Assembly: GCA_037176725.1 (NCBI GenBank)
Contig: JAZBRS010000077.1
Span: forward strand, 6,820,001 to 6,884,000
Length of the DNA stretch: 64,000 nucleotides
Direction: 5' to 3'
DNA from: Posidonia oceanica
Lineage: Eukaryota; Streptophyta; Magnoliopsida; Alismatales; Posidoniaceae
Shown one piece after another: positions 10,586 through 19,380 of this stretch (the first letter of the stretch is position 1; every line of letters begins with the position of its first letter). The position numbers and the translations under genes are program-made. Below the pieces are notes generated by a model that did not search any database, was not told the DNA's origin, and saw only the letters and a program-made list of their open reading frames with translations.

Positions 10586-12475
10586 CTAGTGAATCTGCGC
10601 ATTCTTCCTCAAGAGCTTGAATATGGGCTCACAGATGGGCGTAAGCTGTGCAATGAAGCGACTGATAAATTGTAAACGCCCAAGCAGACTTCTGACTTCT
10701 TTTTCAGTTCTAGGGGGTGGCATGTCCACGATGGCTTGTGCTTTCAACGGGTCCACCTCAATCCTCCTTTGGCTAACAATGTAGCCGAGCAATTTGCCAG
10801 AAGATACCCCGAATACGCACTTCTTGGGATTCAAGCGCAGCTTGTACTTCCGTAGACGGTCAAAGAGCTTTCTGAGACAGGCAAGATGATCCTCGGGCTC
10901 TTTGGTTTTGGCAATCATATCGTCTACATCGACCTCCACTTCTTGGTGCATGAGGTCGTGGAATAGCGCAGTCATGGCCCTCTGATAGGTTGCACCAGCA
11001 TTCTTCAGGCCGAACGGCATGACTTGGTAGCAGAAGACTCCCCAAGGGGTGATGAATGAAGTCTTTTCCATGTCTTCTTCTGCCATTTTGATCTGATTGT
11101 ATCCAGAGAAGCCGTCCATGAAGGAGAGCATTTTGTGGCCCGCTGTATTGTCGACTAGGACGTCAATGTAGGGCAATGGAAAGTCGTCCTTGGGACTCAC
11201 CTTGTTCAGGTCCCTGTAGTCGATGCAGATCCGGATTCGGCCATCTTTCTTGGGCACAGGTACAATGTTTGCCAGCCATTCAAGATAAAGAACGACCTTC
11301 AGAAAGTTGACTCCAAGCTGCTTCATTATCTCTACTTTGATCATGAGCAGCCACTGCGGTCGCCATCTTCTTAGTTTCTGCTTTACTGGCTTGGCATCCG
11401 GATTTAAGGGCAGATTGTGCACCACTATCTCTATGTCAAGGCCGACCATATCTTCATAACTCCAGGCGAAGACATCCGCATATTCCCTCAGGAATGCAAT
11501 GAATTCTGCTCGAGCCTGGGCGGACAGCTGGGCACTGATGCAAACTTCTCTGACTTCCTCAGCTGTGCCAATGTTAACAACCTCCGTTTTTTCTTCAACA
11601 TGGAGGTTGGGGCCTTCTGGGTCGTCGTCATAGGGCCGGAACTCGGGCAAAGGTTCGTCAGTCTCATCTATGCCCGTATCATCCTCTTCTCCATAAGCAA
11701 CAAGTTCTGAGAGGATCTCTTTCTCAAAAGAGGGACTTGTGATGTCGAAAGAGTGCATGTGTTCCGCTGCTTGGCCCTGGTGACGCTTCAGGATGGTCAC
11801 GCTTACTCGAGTATTCTTGTAGCCTCGGTGCGCGACCTCCGTCCCAGCAACTCCTTCTACTACTTGCTCTGACCTGACTGATTCTGTTAAGTGCTCTACT
11901 GATTCTACTGAGGGCTCAACTGATACTGCTGCTGATACTGCTGACTGCTCTGCTGACTGTGCTGCTGAGGCTGCTGAGGCATTCTGCTCTGTTGCTGCTG
12001 CATCTACTGCTGATGCTCCCCTCTCTGGGTCTTCTAGTGTGCTCGTGGAGGATATGCCAGACTGACGGCTGATCTGGTCACTGCCGCTCGATGCATTGCT
12101 CCGGTGAGGCATGGGTTGCACAAACCACCTAGACCTGCCTTCAGGTTGAAGAGTGATGAGCTCATCTGGTCTAGGGGAGTCCGACGCTGCTGAGTCTTCT
12201 AGGACCATGATGGAAGCATGGTCCTCTTGCAGAGGAGGATCCGTGACTACGGCTTTTCCTTTCCTTTCTGCAGCTTGATGGTCTGCCAGGTCTTCTGCTA
12301 TTGACTGGAGTTGTTCTTGATAAAGCAACTCTAAGTCGGACATCCAAGAATCGACCTGGGCTTCTATCGCCACTCCTTCTTCTTCGTCTGAGGGGGAGTC
12401 GACGTAGTAGGCGCCGGGGGCCTGCGGCACTGGCCCGGCTGCAAGACGGATCGCCGCCCTTGGAGTCTGCATGAT
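10586..12475 (-). CDS. pol: Element A reverse transcriptase segment
   Basis: About 630 codons in the same frame as gag-PR. The first half is acidic and Ser/Ala-rich spacer. RT motifs follow: VPKKDGRIRICIDYRDLNK (about residue 410), FPLPYID, MSFMDGFSGYNQIKM, ITPWGVFCYQVMPFGLKNAG, and the catalytic box, which reads EVDVDDMIAK (about residue 510), not YVDD as in copy C or D. The Tyr-to-Asp change at the first position of the box should harm nucleotide selection and polymerisation. The frame is closed at 10586-10588 by TAG where copy C has Trp (NAQIKWGDE). Upstream, only the TAG at 12476-12478 separates it from gag-PR, and copy C has no stop there, so programmed readthrough is unlikely. Confidence 0.88.
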   Translation of the reverse strand: MMQTPRAAIRLAAGPVPQAPGAYYVDSPSDEEEGVAIEAQVDSWMSDLELLYQEQLQSIAEDLADHQAAERKGKAVVTDPPLQEDHASIMVLEDSAASDSPRPDELITLQPEGRSRWFVQPMPHRSNASSGSDQISRQSGISSTSTLEDPERGASAVDAAATEQNASAASAAQSAEQSAVSAAVSVEPSVESVEHLTESVRSEQVVEGVAGTEVAHRGYKNTRVSVTILKRHQGQAAEHMHSFDITSPSFEKEILSELVAYGEEDDTGIDETDEPLPEFRPYDDDPEGPNLHVEEKTEVVNIGTAEEVREVCISAQLSAQARAEFIAFLREYADVFAWSYEDMVGLDIEIVVHNLPLNPDAKPVKQKLRRWRPQWLLMIKVEIMKQLGVNFLKVVLYLEWLANIVPVPKKDGRIRICIDYRDLNKVSPKDDFPLPYIDVLVDNTAGHKMLSFMDGFSGYNQIKMAEEDMEKTSFITPWGVFCYQVMPFGLKNAGATYQRAMTALFHDLMHQEVEVDVDDMIAKTKEPEDHLACLRKLFDRLRKYKLRLNPKKCVFGVSSGKLLGYIVSQRRIEVDPLKAQAIVDMPPPRTEKEVRSLLGRLQFISRFIAQLTPICEPIFKLLRKNAQIH

Positions 12476-15400
12476 CTAGTTCACGGGCGCGTCCGCTGAT
12501 GGCAGTTCAGATGTAGAAGGCCCAAATAGACAGGCCAGCGGTGCTGCTGATGTATAAGCTTCCAGGGTCACTGCTGGAGAATAAGCAGGGGTGCTCTTTG
12601 AAGGGCTCAAGGGCCCGGAGAGTGTAGTGCTCAGTTGGCCTTTTGTATCGGGCCGTAACTGAGAGAGCGCAGCCTCTGACGCCATAGGGTCTTGCCATGA
12701 GAGCTGCTGCAGGTTGTCAGGAGAATGCGGAGCGGACTGCGCCAGCTGCATTCCTGAAGATGATGCTGAGGGAGCGAGCTGGGCCACGCTGCTGACTGAG
12801 TTGATAGACTGCCCCTCCAGAGATGGGGGCAGTGGCACTGATGTGTCTGTGACCGCTGGTAGCATACTTGGTTCTGCCAAGAGGAGTGTCTCTGTCTCCT
12901 GCACTGCTGCTGACTGTTCTTGAGGAGCTGATGTGGCTGGAAAAGGATGAGAACTTGCATTTGCCACAGGGCCTGCTGAACTGCCTACTGTTTCTGCCAG
13001 AGGGGGAGCTAAATAAACTGACTGTGGGGCCTCTGCTCTGACCACTGTTTCTGCTGAGCTGATTGGGACTGCCTCTGTTGCATCAGACTGCTCCTCATCC
13101 GAGTAGTAGTCCTCAATACACACCCAATCCTCTGCCGGCGCTGTGGCTTGGTAGTCGGTTGATCCCAGAATTCCTGCACTGGTAAAGTTAGTGAGGTCTC
13201 TGGGGATGGCTAGTGCATGGGCTCTGAGCTGGAAGCAGTGATCTTCGTTGAGCTTTGGTTTGTAGCCAAGGCCTTCAGACTTCCTTCGCTCCACTGCTAC
13301 GATCGGCTCCGCGATCCCTTGGCCGCGACGCCTGAGCGGTGTACCCTTTATGTAACCCCACCTGTGACATACATTCTCGACCATTCGAAAGGGGTTATTG
13401 TGAACGGTCAATGAGTTGACACGTTCAAGATCAGGAATGAAGTTAACTGGTTCGCACCGGTTAACGCGATATAGGGCTTCAGAAGTCTCGGGGTCAAACG
13501 GGATGGATTGCGAAGACACGGGAGAGACTGCTTCAATCTGCTCCTTCTCAAAGTTCTCCGCCATGACGACAATGACAACATCGCCACGACGGTACTTTAT
13601 CATTCGATGGAGGGTCGAAGGAAGGACCTGATGCTTGTGGAGCCAAGGGCGCCCAAGCAGAAGATTGAAGTTAGGCTTCAAGTCGACGACATAGAATTCT
13701 ACGTCGAAGACGACCGGACCAATAGCCAGAGGGATAATCAGAATCCCTAGAGCGTCATGGTGAGTGTTGTCAAAAGCAGTCATTCCCTTCACGGCTGGCG
13801 TGATATCCTCGGCTTTGAATCCGAGCTTGGTTGCTGTACGCAAGGGGCAGACGTTAAGGCCTAACCCGTTATCAACCAGCGTTAGGGGAATGCGAAAGTT
13901 TTTGAACTGCACCGTGACGAATAGGAGCTGGTTGTGATTAATCCCTGCCGGAGGCAGCTCATCACTCGTGAAAGAGATGACCTGGGGCTCCGCGATTAAC
14001 CCAACCATGCTCTCCAAGGCAAAAGGCTCAATGGACTGGGACACACGAGCAGCCTGGAACACGCGAAGGAAAGCCTCGCGGTGCTCGGCAGAAGTGTGGA
14101 TCAAATCCCAGATGGAGATGTCGGCTTTAACCTTCTTAAGCTGGGAGGTTAGATCTGCTTTGGGTTGGCTTCTCCTAGCAGCTGGAGGGGTGATTCTAGC
14201 AGGTTCTACAGGGGTAGTGGCAGGAAGCTGGGTTACTACAGGCTGGCTAGGGGCTTGGCTAGCTACGGGCTGATCTGGGGTTGGATCTGCTAAGGGTTGG
14301 CCTGAGGGTGGGGGTGTAACAGGTCCAGGGTGAGTTGGCCTAGGTGCCGGTGCTGGGGGCCTGTAAATCCTCCCCGATCGCGTTACTTCCGCGCACATTT
14401 CTGTGGCGTAGCTGTAAAGGACGCGATGGGTGTCTAGGGTCAAATCAATGACGACTGGAGCATGTGCTGCGAGCACAGGAGGGGTTACAGGGGGACCTAC
14501 AGGATGTTGAGGTCTATCTATTGGGTATGGTTGTTGGGGTGGGAAGGCTGGGGCAGGTTGAGGTCTGCCTAGAAGGTGTAGCTGAGGCTGCCCTAAAAGG
14601 TGAATGGGAGAACTAGGCTGGGCTCTAGCTAAGAGGTGTACAGGGGATTGAGTCCGAGGGAGCATGGCGGGAGGCGCGAGAGGGCGCTCCGGTCTGGCAC
14701 GCGGTCGGACCAAATGGATTCCCGACTCGGAGCCGGCAACTGCCGCCAGATAGAGACTGACTGGGAAAGGCTCAGAGATGTCAGAGATAAGATCAGAGGG
14801 GTCTACTATAGAAGTAGCAGGCCCAGAAGGAAGGACAGAATGGACGCCTGAGGTTCCCGCCCCTCCCGGATAAGAGTGCTCCGGTAAAGGTTGGCGGACG
14901 ATGCCAGAATGCGGGGGAACAGCTGGAGGTGCAGATGCATGAGTGCGTGCTTGAGTGGGCGCCTCGTGCGTGTCGATCACAATCGTTCCCGATTCGATCA
15001 AGTCCTGAATTGCATTCCGTAGGGAGAAGCAATTATCTGTCGAGGTCGAATGCCCGACGCTTCGATGGAAATTGCAAAAGAGGTCTGGCCTAAACCAATG
15101 CGGTAGAGGGCTTGGCGGCAGACGAACCTTCGGGAACTTCAGGAGCGATGCCACCTTCGGCAAGATGTCCGTGAGTGGTTCCACCAGTGGGGTGAAATTC
15201 CTCCTCTCAGCGGGTGGTCTTCTTTGCCTTGGGTGTGAGCCTTGCTGGACCGGTGCGGCAGGATAGACCGGTCTAGCGGTGGTAGTGATGTGCGGTGTGT
15301 GCGGATTCCTAGGTGCAGGAGCGTACACCATCTGAGCTGGGGCAGGCCGAGACGGCAAGCGAACAGGCGCAGCAGGAGAGTCGACGAATGCAACAGCGGG

Positions 15401-17077
15401 TTTCGGCGAGTCCTTCCTCTTCGGGCGGTTGTTGTTGCTACCGCTGTTGTTGTTGTTGAAGGCGCTGCTGTTGGTACTGTTGCTGCTGATCGCTGCCTGC
15501 TTAGCGAACGTAGAGAGAGCTGGGAAGTTGCCACTCCGCAAAGAACTCTCTACGCGCGCTCCAGCTCTGATGAGTGCCGCAAAAGTAGTGACTGGTTGAA
15601 TGCTAAGCAGAGCTCCGAGAGACGGCTGCGCCCCTTTGATAACGATCTCTATAGACTCCTCGTCAGAGGGTCTATCTCGAACCTGAGAGGCAAGGGCACG
15701 CCAACGGCCGACGTACTCCCCGAACGGCTCGCCAGAGTTCTGCTTGATGGCGATCAAGTCCGCCCTCTTTGGGACAAGATCGAGGTTGAAGGAGTATTGC
15801 TCCAGGAACGCCTGACTGAGGTCATTCCAAGTCTTGATGGCTGACATATCGAGTGATGTGAACCACTTGAGTGCCGGCCCGGTCAAACTCTTCTGGAACA
15901 AGCGGATCAGCAACCTCTCGTCAGCCTGAAGCTGAGCGAGATCACCGCAATACGCCTTCAGGTGTGCTACAGGGCAGCCCCTACCATTATACTTCTCGAA
16001 GTCCGGGATTTTGAACTTCGGAGGGAGTACCGCCTCTGGAAAGCAGCAGAGGTCCCGGAATTGGTAGGTCTGGTGCTCGGTACCCTGCACTAGTCGTAGT
16101 GCCTTCTCCAAGACGTCCATCCGATTATTGATGGGGTCCGGAATTGCTGCTGTAGGAGAGGGATCAGCAGGGGTAGTGAGCACATACGCCGAATGGGTCG
16201 CACCTAAGTGCTCCTCCGGATCTACCATAGCGTCGCCTGGTGGAGCAACGGGATGGCCGACGTATCCGTGCTGGGGGATAGTGTATGCAGGATGCTGGAC
16301 CTGAGGGAGAGGAGAAGAATAAATGCCATGCTGTGCTGGGATAGGGGGAGGATGACGGAGCACCAGTTGCTGTACAGGCGGGGTGCCAGACAGCGAGCCA
16401 GTGAGGTACTGGGCTCCAGCCGGTCCAAAGGATTGACCACCAGGAGGAAGTGGAGCATGCTGTGCCAAGTGTTGTGCAGGGGGAGGCGGTAAACGAGCCC
16501 CCATCGTCGGAACCGTGAGCAGTTGCGACGATGGTCGAGGCGGAGGTGCAGAGGTTGATGCATGAAATGCAGGAACTGGCCTCGGAGGAACCTCAGGAAC
16601 GACGGGAGTAGAAGAGGGACGAACTGATAGAGCCATGCCCTGCAGTCTCTGGGCAAGCTCCATCAGGTGCTGGTACTGCGCCTCGGGCGTCTCGCCAGTG
16701 GGGACGCTGAAGTGCAGTGCCGGCGGAGGCTGAGAAACAAGTGGCACGGACACAGACTGTCCGGGGGGGAAGGATTCTACAGAAAAGGTCGCAGCAGCGG
16801 TGGAAGGGATGTCGAAAGCGACGTATCCCTGGGACGGAGGGGGCAGTGGCGTCTCCGGAGCGCGAGTAACGGCCATCAAGATAGATTCGGCGACCGGATC
16901 CGGAGGAAGGGAGGCTTGCCACTGTCCCGGGGTGTACTGAGAACCTAGAGACGTCAGGGGAGGAAACCCTGGCGTCGGAGGGGGAACAAGGGGGACAGAA
17001 GGAGCAACCGGAGGGGCCGGAATGGAAACACCCTCCGTGACAGGAGTAAAAGAAGGCTCACTAACGTACTGGGCCAT
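12476..17077 (-). CDS. gag: Element A gag-protease polyprotein
   Basis: The open frame starts at 17122, but ATG at 17077 (MAQ) is the likely start because SAMAQ is shared with element B's gag at 30188. Order: a long Pro-rich region with many Tyr/Gln/His, a capsid-like segment (AYCGDLAQLQADERLLIRLF, ALKWFTSLD, FGEYVGRWRAL), a zinc-knuckle variant CNFHRSVGHSTSTDNC (about residue 685 from 17122), another Pro-rich linker, then an aspartic protease with LVDNGLGLNVCPLRT (about 1080) and LLLGRPWL (about 1157). The D-N-G active site replaces D-T/S-G but is also found in copy C, so it is a lineage trait and not damage. A Ser/Ala-rich tail leads to TAG at 12476. Over 1500 residues is long even for Tat gag-PR. 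Confidence 0.9.
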   Translation of the reverse strand: MAQYVSEPSFTPVTEGVSIPAPPVAPSVPLVPPPTPGFPPLTSLGSQYTPGQWQASLPPDPVAESILMAVTRAPETPLPPPSQGYVAFDIPSTAAATFSVESFPPGQSVSVPLVSQPPPALHFSVPTGETPEAQYQHLMELAQRLQGMALSVRPSSTPVVPEVPPRPVPAFHASTSAPPPRPSSQLLTVPTMGARLPPPPAQHLAQHAPLPPGGQSFGPAGAQYLTGSLSGTPPVQQLVLRHPPPIPAQHGIYSSPLPQVQHPAYTIPQHGYVGHPVAPPGDAMVDPEEHLGATHSAYVLTTPADPSPTAAIPDPINNRMDVLEKALRLVQGTEHQTYQFRDLCCFPEAVLPPKFKIPDFEKYNGRGCPVAHLKAYCGDLAQLQADERLLIRLFQKSLTGPALKWFTSLDMSAIKTWNDLSQAFLEQYSFNLDLVPKRADLIAIKQNSGEPFGEYVGRWRALASQVRDRPSDEESIEIVIKGAQPSLGALLSIQPVTTFAALIRAGARVESSLRSGNFPALSTFAKQAAISSNSTNSSAFNNNNSGSNNNRPKRKDSPKPAVAFVDSPAAPVRLPSRPAPAQMVYAPAPRNPHTPHITTTARPVYPAAPVQQGSHPRQRRPPAERRNFTPLVEPLTDILPKVASLLKFPKVRLPPSPLPHWFRPDLFCNFHRSVGHSTSTDNCFSLRNAIQDLIESGTIVIDTHEAPTQARTHASAPPAVPPHSGIVRQPLPEHSYPGGAGTSGVHSVLPSGPATSIVDPSDLISDISEPFPVSLYLAAVAGSESGIHLVRPRARPERPLAPPAMLPRTQSPVHLLARAQPSSPIHLLGQPQLHLLGRPQPAPAFPPQQPYPIDRPQHPVGPPVTPPVLAAHAPVVIDLTLDTHRVLYSYATEMCAEVTRSGRIYRPPAPAPRPTHPGPVTPPPSGQPLADPTPDQPVASQAPSQPVVTQLPATTPVEPARITPPAARRSQPKADLTSQLKKVKADISIWDLIHTSAEHREAFLRVFQAARVSQSIEPFALESMVGLIAEPQVISFTSDELPPAGINHNQLLFVTVQFKNFRIPLTLVDNGLGLNVCPLRTATKLGFKAEDITPAVKGMTAFDNTHHDALGILIIPLAIGPVVFDVEFYVVDLKPNFNLLLGRPWLHKHQVLPSTLHRMIKYRRGDVVIVVMAENFEKEQIEAVSPVSSQSIPFDPETSEALYRVNRCEPVNFIPDLERVNSLTVHNNPFRMVENVCHRWGYIKGTPLRRRGQGIAEPIVAVERRKSEGLGYKPKLNEDHCFQLRAHALAIPRDLTNFTSAGILGSTDYQATAPAEDWVCIEDYYSDEEQSDATEAVPISSAETVVRAEAPQSVYLAPPLAETVGSSAGPVANASSHPFPATSAPQEQSAAVQETETLLLAEPSMLPAVTDTSVPLPPSLEGQSINSVSSVAQLAPSASSSGMQLAQSAPHSPDNLQQLSWQDPMASEAALSQLRPDTKGQLSTTLSGPLSPSKSTPAYSPAVTLEAYTSAAPLACLFGPSTSELPSADAPVN

Positions 17078-18390
17078 CGCTGACCTAGAGCGTGTGAGAA
17101 TAGGGCTACGACGGGTACTCAAGCGGTGAGTCCTACGAGGAGCTATCGTCGCAAATGCAGATAGCTCAGAGGGGGGAATGGTCGCAAACTAAGTCGCAAA
17201 AAGGGCGTCAACGAGGGTCGATACTCGAGCTTTGGCGAAGGGAAACTCGCTTACCGATCACGCTGACACAACAGAAGGAAATTAGGGTTAGAAACTAAAA
17301 GATGAATGCAAATGAGTTAGTTAAGTGGCATGAATGATGTGCATGCTTTCTAGTATGCCCCCTTACCTAACTAGTGTTTCCTAGCAAGGTTGTCTACTCC
17401 GGGTATCCCTGGGTGTACGGGTCACCAACTCAGGTCAGAAAAAGTAGGTCCCCTGTCTAACTCCCGGCCCAAAGCTCAGGTAATGACAGGGTGGTGTGTT
17501 AGTGGCCTCTACCCCACCAAAGCGTGGGTGGTACCCTCTACTAACACCGACACGACCCCCGGACAAGGAGGGGACGGACCGACCAACTTATGCCACGCCC
17601 AAAGTAGTGGAACAAGAGGCCGGAACCGTCCTTCGTAGACTAGTAGGTGGACTCAGAGGAGAAGAATGCATGCCCTATATGATGCTTATGCAAAATGATT
17701 AGAGTTTTTTATCTTGCACATTTTATTAACCAAAGGGGGTGAAGGATTGTTTGTAGTCTCCAGTTACCCCTAGAAGTTTCTTTTACTTGCATTTTTTAGT
17801 TAATCATGGGGGAAGCAGACAAGTCTCTACTATCCTAAGCATGGCAAGTGCAAAAGGGAAGAAAATCAGTCAAGCATGGCAGGCAAACAATCATACAACA
17901 TAACAAAAGGCAGGTTCATGGCATGTGCGAGTGTTTGTGAACATGATGTTGAAAAAGAAACATTCATCAAGTCAAAAGGCATGTAAGCATAGTATGTGCG
18001 TGTGTAGTGGCATAGCAAGGGTGTAAAAGAAGCATTCAACATCCAAAAAGCATGTATTTTAGCCAAACAAAGTATGTAGACATGTGATGTGCAAGAATTA
18101 AAGCAATAATAAGCAAGTAAGGTAAAGCAAGGTGAAAGTAAGCAGACTGTAAAAGAAATAGGAGCATAAGCAAGGCAAGAAGTAAATAAACAAGCAAAGG
18201 AGCAAAGCCAAGCAAAAGAAGGCGCAAACCGAGGCAAAAGAGGTGCAAAACCTAAGCAAAGTAGCTACGAAGCGACTTGCTAGGAGTTTGCACAGAAAAG
18301 CGAGCAAAACAGGCGAAGAAGGCACACAAGGCAGACAAAACTACAAAACAAGCGAGCGAAAAGCCGAAAACGAAAGCCGGAGTCTAGTCT
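17078..18390 (-). other. Element A 5' leader
   Basis: The region between PBS and gag has no long sense frame. 17370-17640 is conserved with B's leader (30430-30720): shared CAGGTCAGAAAAAG, AAAGCTCAGGTA, GTGGTACCCTC and CCGGACAAGG-like words on the + strand. That is a candidate packaging or RNA-processing block. On the minus strand, TTCCTTCTGTTGTGTCAG ending at 17263 looks like a 3' splice site just upstream of gag. 17860-18380 is A-rich with many CAAG/AAGCA words. Confidence 0.65.
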
Positions 18391-18410
18391 AGTCCCCAGC
18401 AGAGTCGCCA
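18391..18410 (-). other. Primer binding site of A (tRNA-Arg-like)
   Basis: The minus strand reads TGGCGACTCTGCTGGGGACT, one base after the LTR end (…GCTACA). This matches the arginine-tRNA type of primer site reported for Ogre/Tat elements, ending in the complement of the tRNA CCA tail (TGG). B has TGGCAACTCCACTGGGGAG at the same place. Confidence 0.88.
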
Positions 18411-18710
18411 CTGTAGCGATCCCGATCGGAATCAGGCTCGCTAATCCAGCGGCGATTGAGATCCGAGGAAGAGGCTCAACTCGAAAACACTTGAAATCGA
18501 GGAGAAAAAGGAACGATAAGACAAATCAGAGTCGCCACCACGTCTATTAACGGAAGACGAGGAAAACCGGGGTAATGCGTGAATTAACGCGCAAAACCGA
18601 GCAAGAAATGCAAAGCAAAGCAATGCAAAGGAAAACAAATGCAAACAAATGCAAATGAGATGACTCTAGCCTAGGATAAGGGCAGTACGGTCATTGCGGG
18701 CCAAAAGACA

Positions 18711-18760
18711 GGGTAAGGACTCCTGTTACGTGCGGGGAAGGTATTAGGCACCCCCGACAC
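18711..18760 (-). promoter_or_regulatory. Conserved block in LTR A shared with LTR B
   Basis: On the minus strand it contains GTGCCTAATACCTTCCCC and GTAACAGGAGTCCTTACC; LTR B has GTGCCTAACACCTTCCCC and GTAACAGGAGTCCTTGCC at 31634-31680. It is the most conserved piece between two LTRs that otherwise differ widely. Location about 300-350 bp from the LTR 3' end suggests U5. I recall similar words in other Tat LTRs. Function unknown; RNA processing or packaging is possible. Confidence 0.6.
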
Positions 18761-19019
18761 GCCCGAAAATCGGTCTTTCTAGGCTTACGCTCGCATACGC
18801 AAAAAAATGCAGGATTGAATGCCTATGTGCCTATAAATGCCTGAATGAATGCTCAAGGTGTGCTCTAAGTGGGAAGAAACAGAGCAAGGAAGTAAACGTG
18901 CTCTCTAAGTGCTCAGCTACGCTGTCCGTGTTCCGAATTAGGCGAAACCTAGCTCGTGAGAACTCCAGACAGTAAGCATCACAGCCCTATATGCAAATGC
19001 AAGCGAGAAAACAAAACAG

Positions 19020-19380
19020 CGAGAAAACCATGCAATGCGATCGACATGCAAGGGAAAACGGCGCAAAACACGCAAAACGAGGCGAGAAATGAACAACGCA
19101 CGCAAAACGATGCAAAAGAGCGAAAACGGCACGCAAAACGAGCAGAAAACAAGGCAGCACGCAAAACGAGACAAGAGAGCAGGAAGGCACGCAAAACAGG
19201 ACGAGAAAACAGAATGGCACGCAAAACGGAGCGAAAGAATAAAACCGGCACGCAAAACAGGCGAGAAAGCAAGGCGGCGCGCGAAACAAGGCAAGAAAAC
19301 AGGAGGACACGCAAAACGGTGCCAAAACGAGAGCGGGCACGCGGAACGGTGCCAAAACATCGAAGCAAAAAACCTCGGAA
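19020..19380. repeat. ~40-bp imperfect tandem repeats in LTR A (CACGCAAAAC)
   Basis: About nine units begin GGCACGCAAAAC followed by purine-rich AGCGAGAAAACA-like text. A weaker version exists in LTR B (31920-32140). Translated products on either strand are low-complexity. Confidence 0.75.

Noticed and set aside
12476..12478. TAG between gag-PR and RT of A as a programmed readthrough site
   Set aside because: The frame is otherwise continuous, but copy C has no stop at the aligned position, the context is not a known readthrough context, and the same kind of TAG occurs at many Gln/Trp codons.
15242..15844. 200-codon + strand frame opposite gag of A
   Set aside because: Arg/Ser-rich shadow of the gag frame with no domain and no intron signals, unlike the PMD genes.
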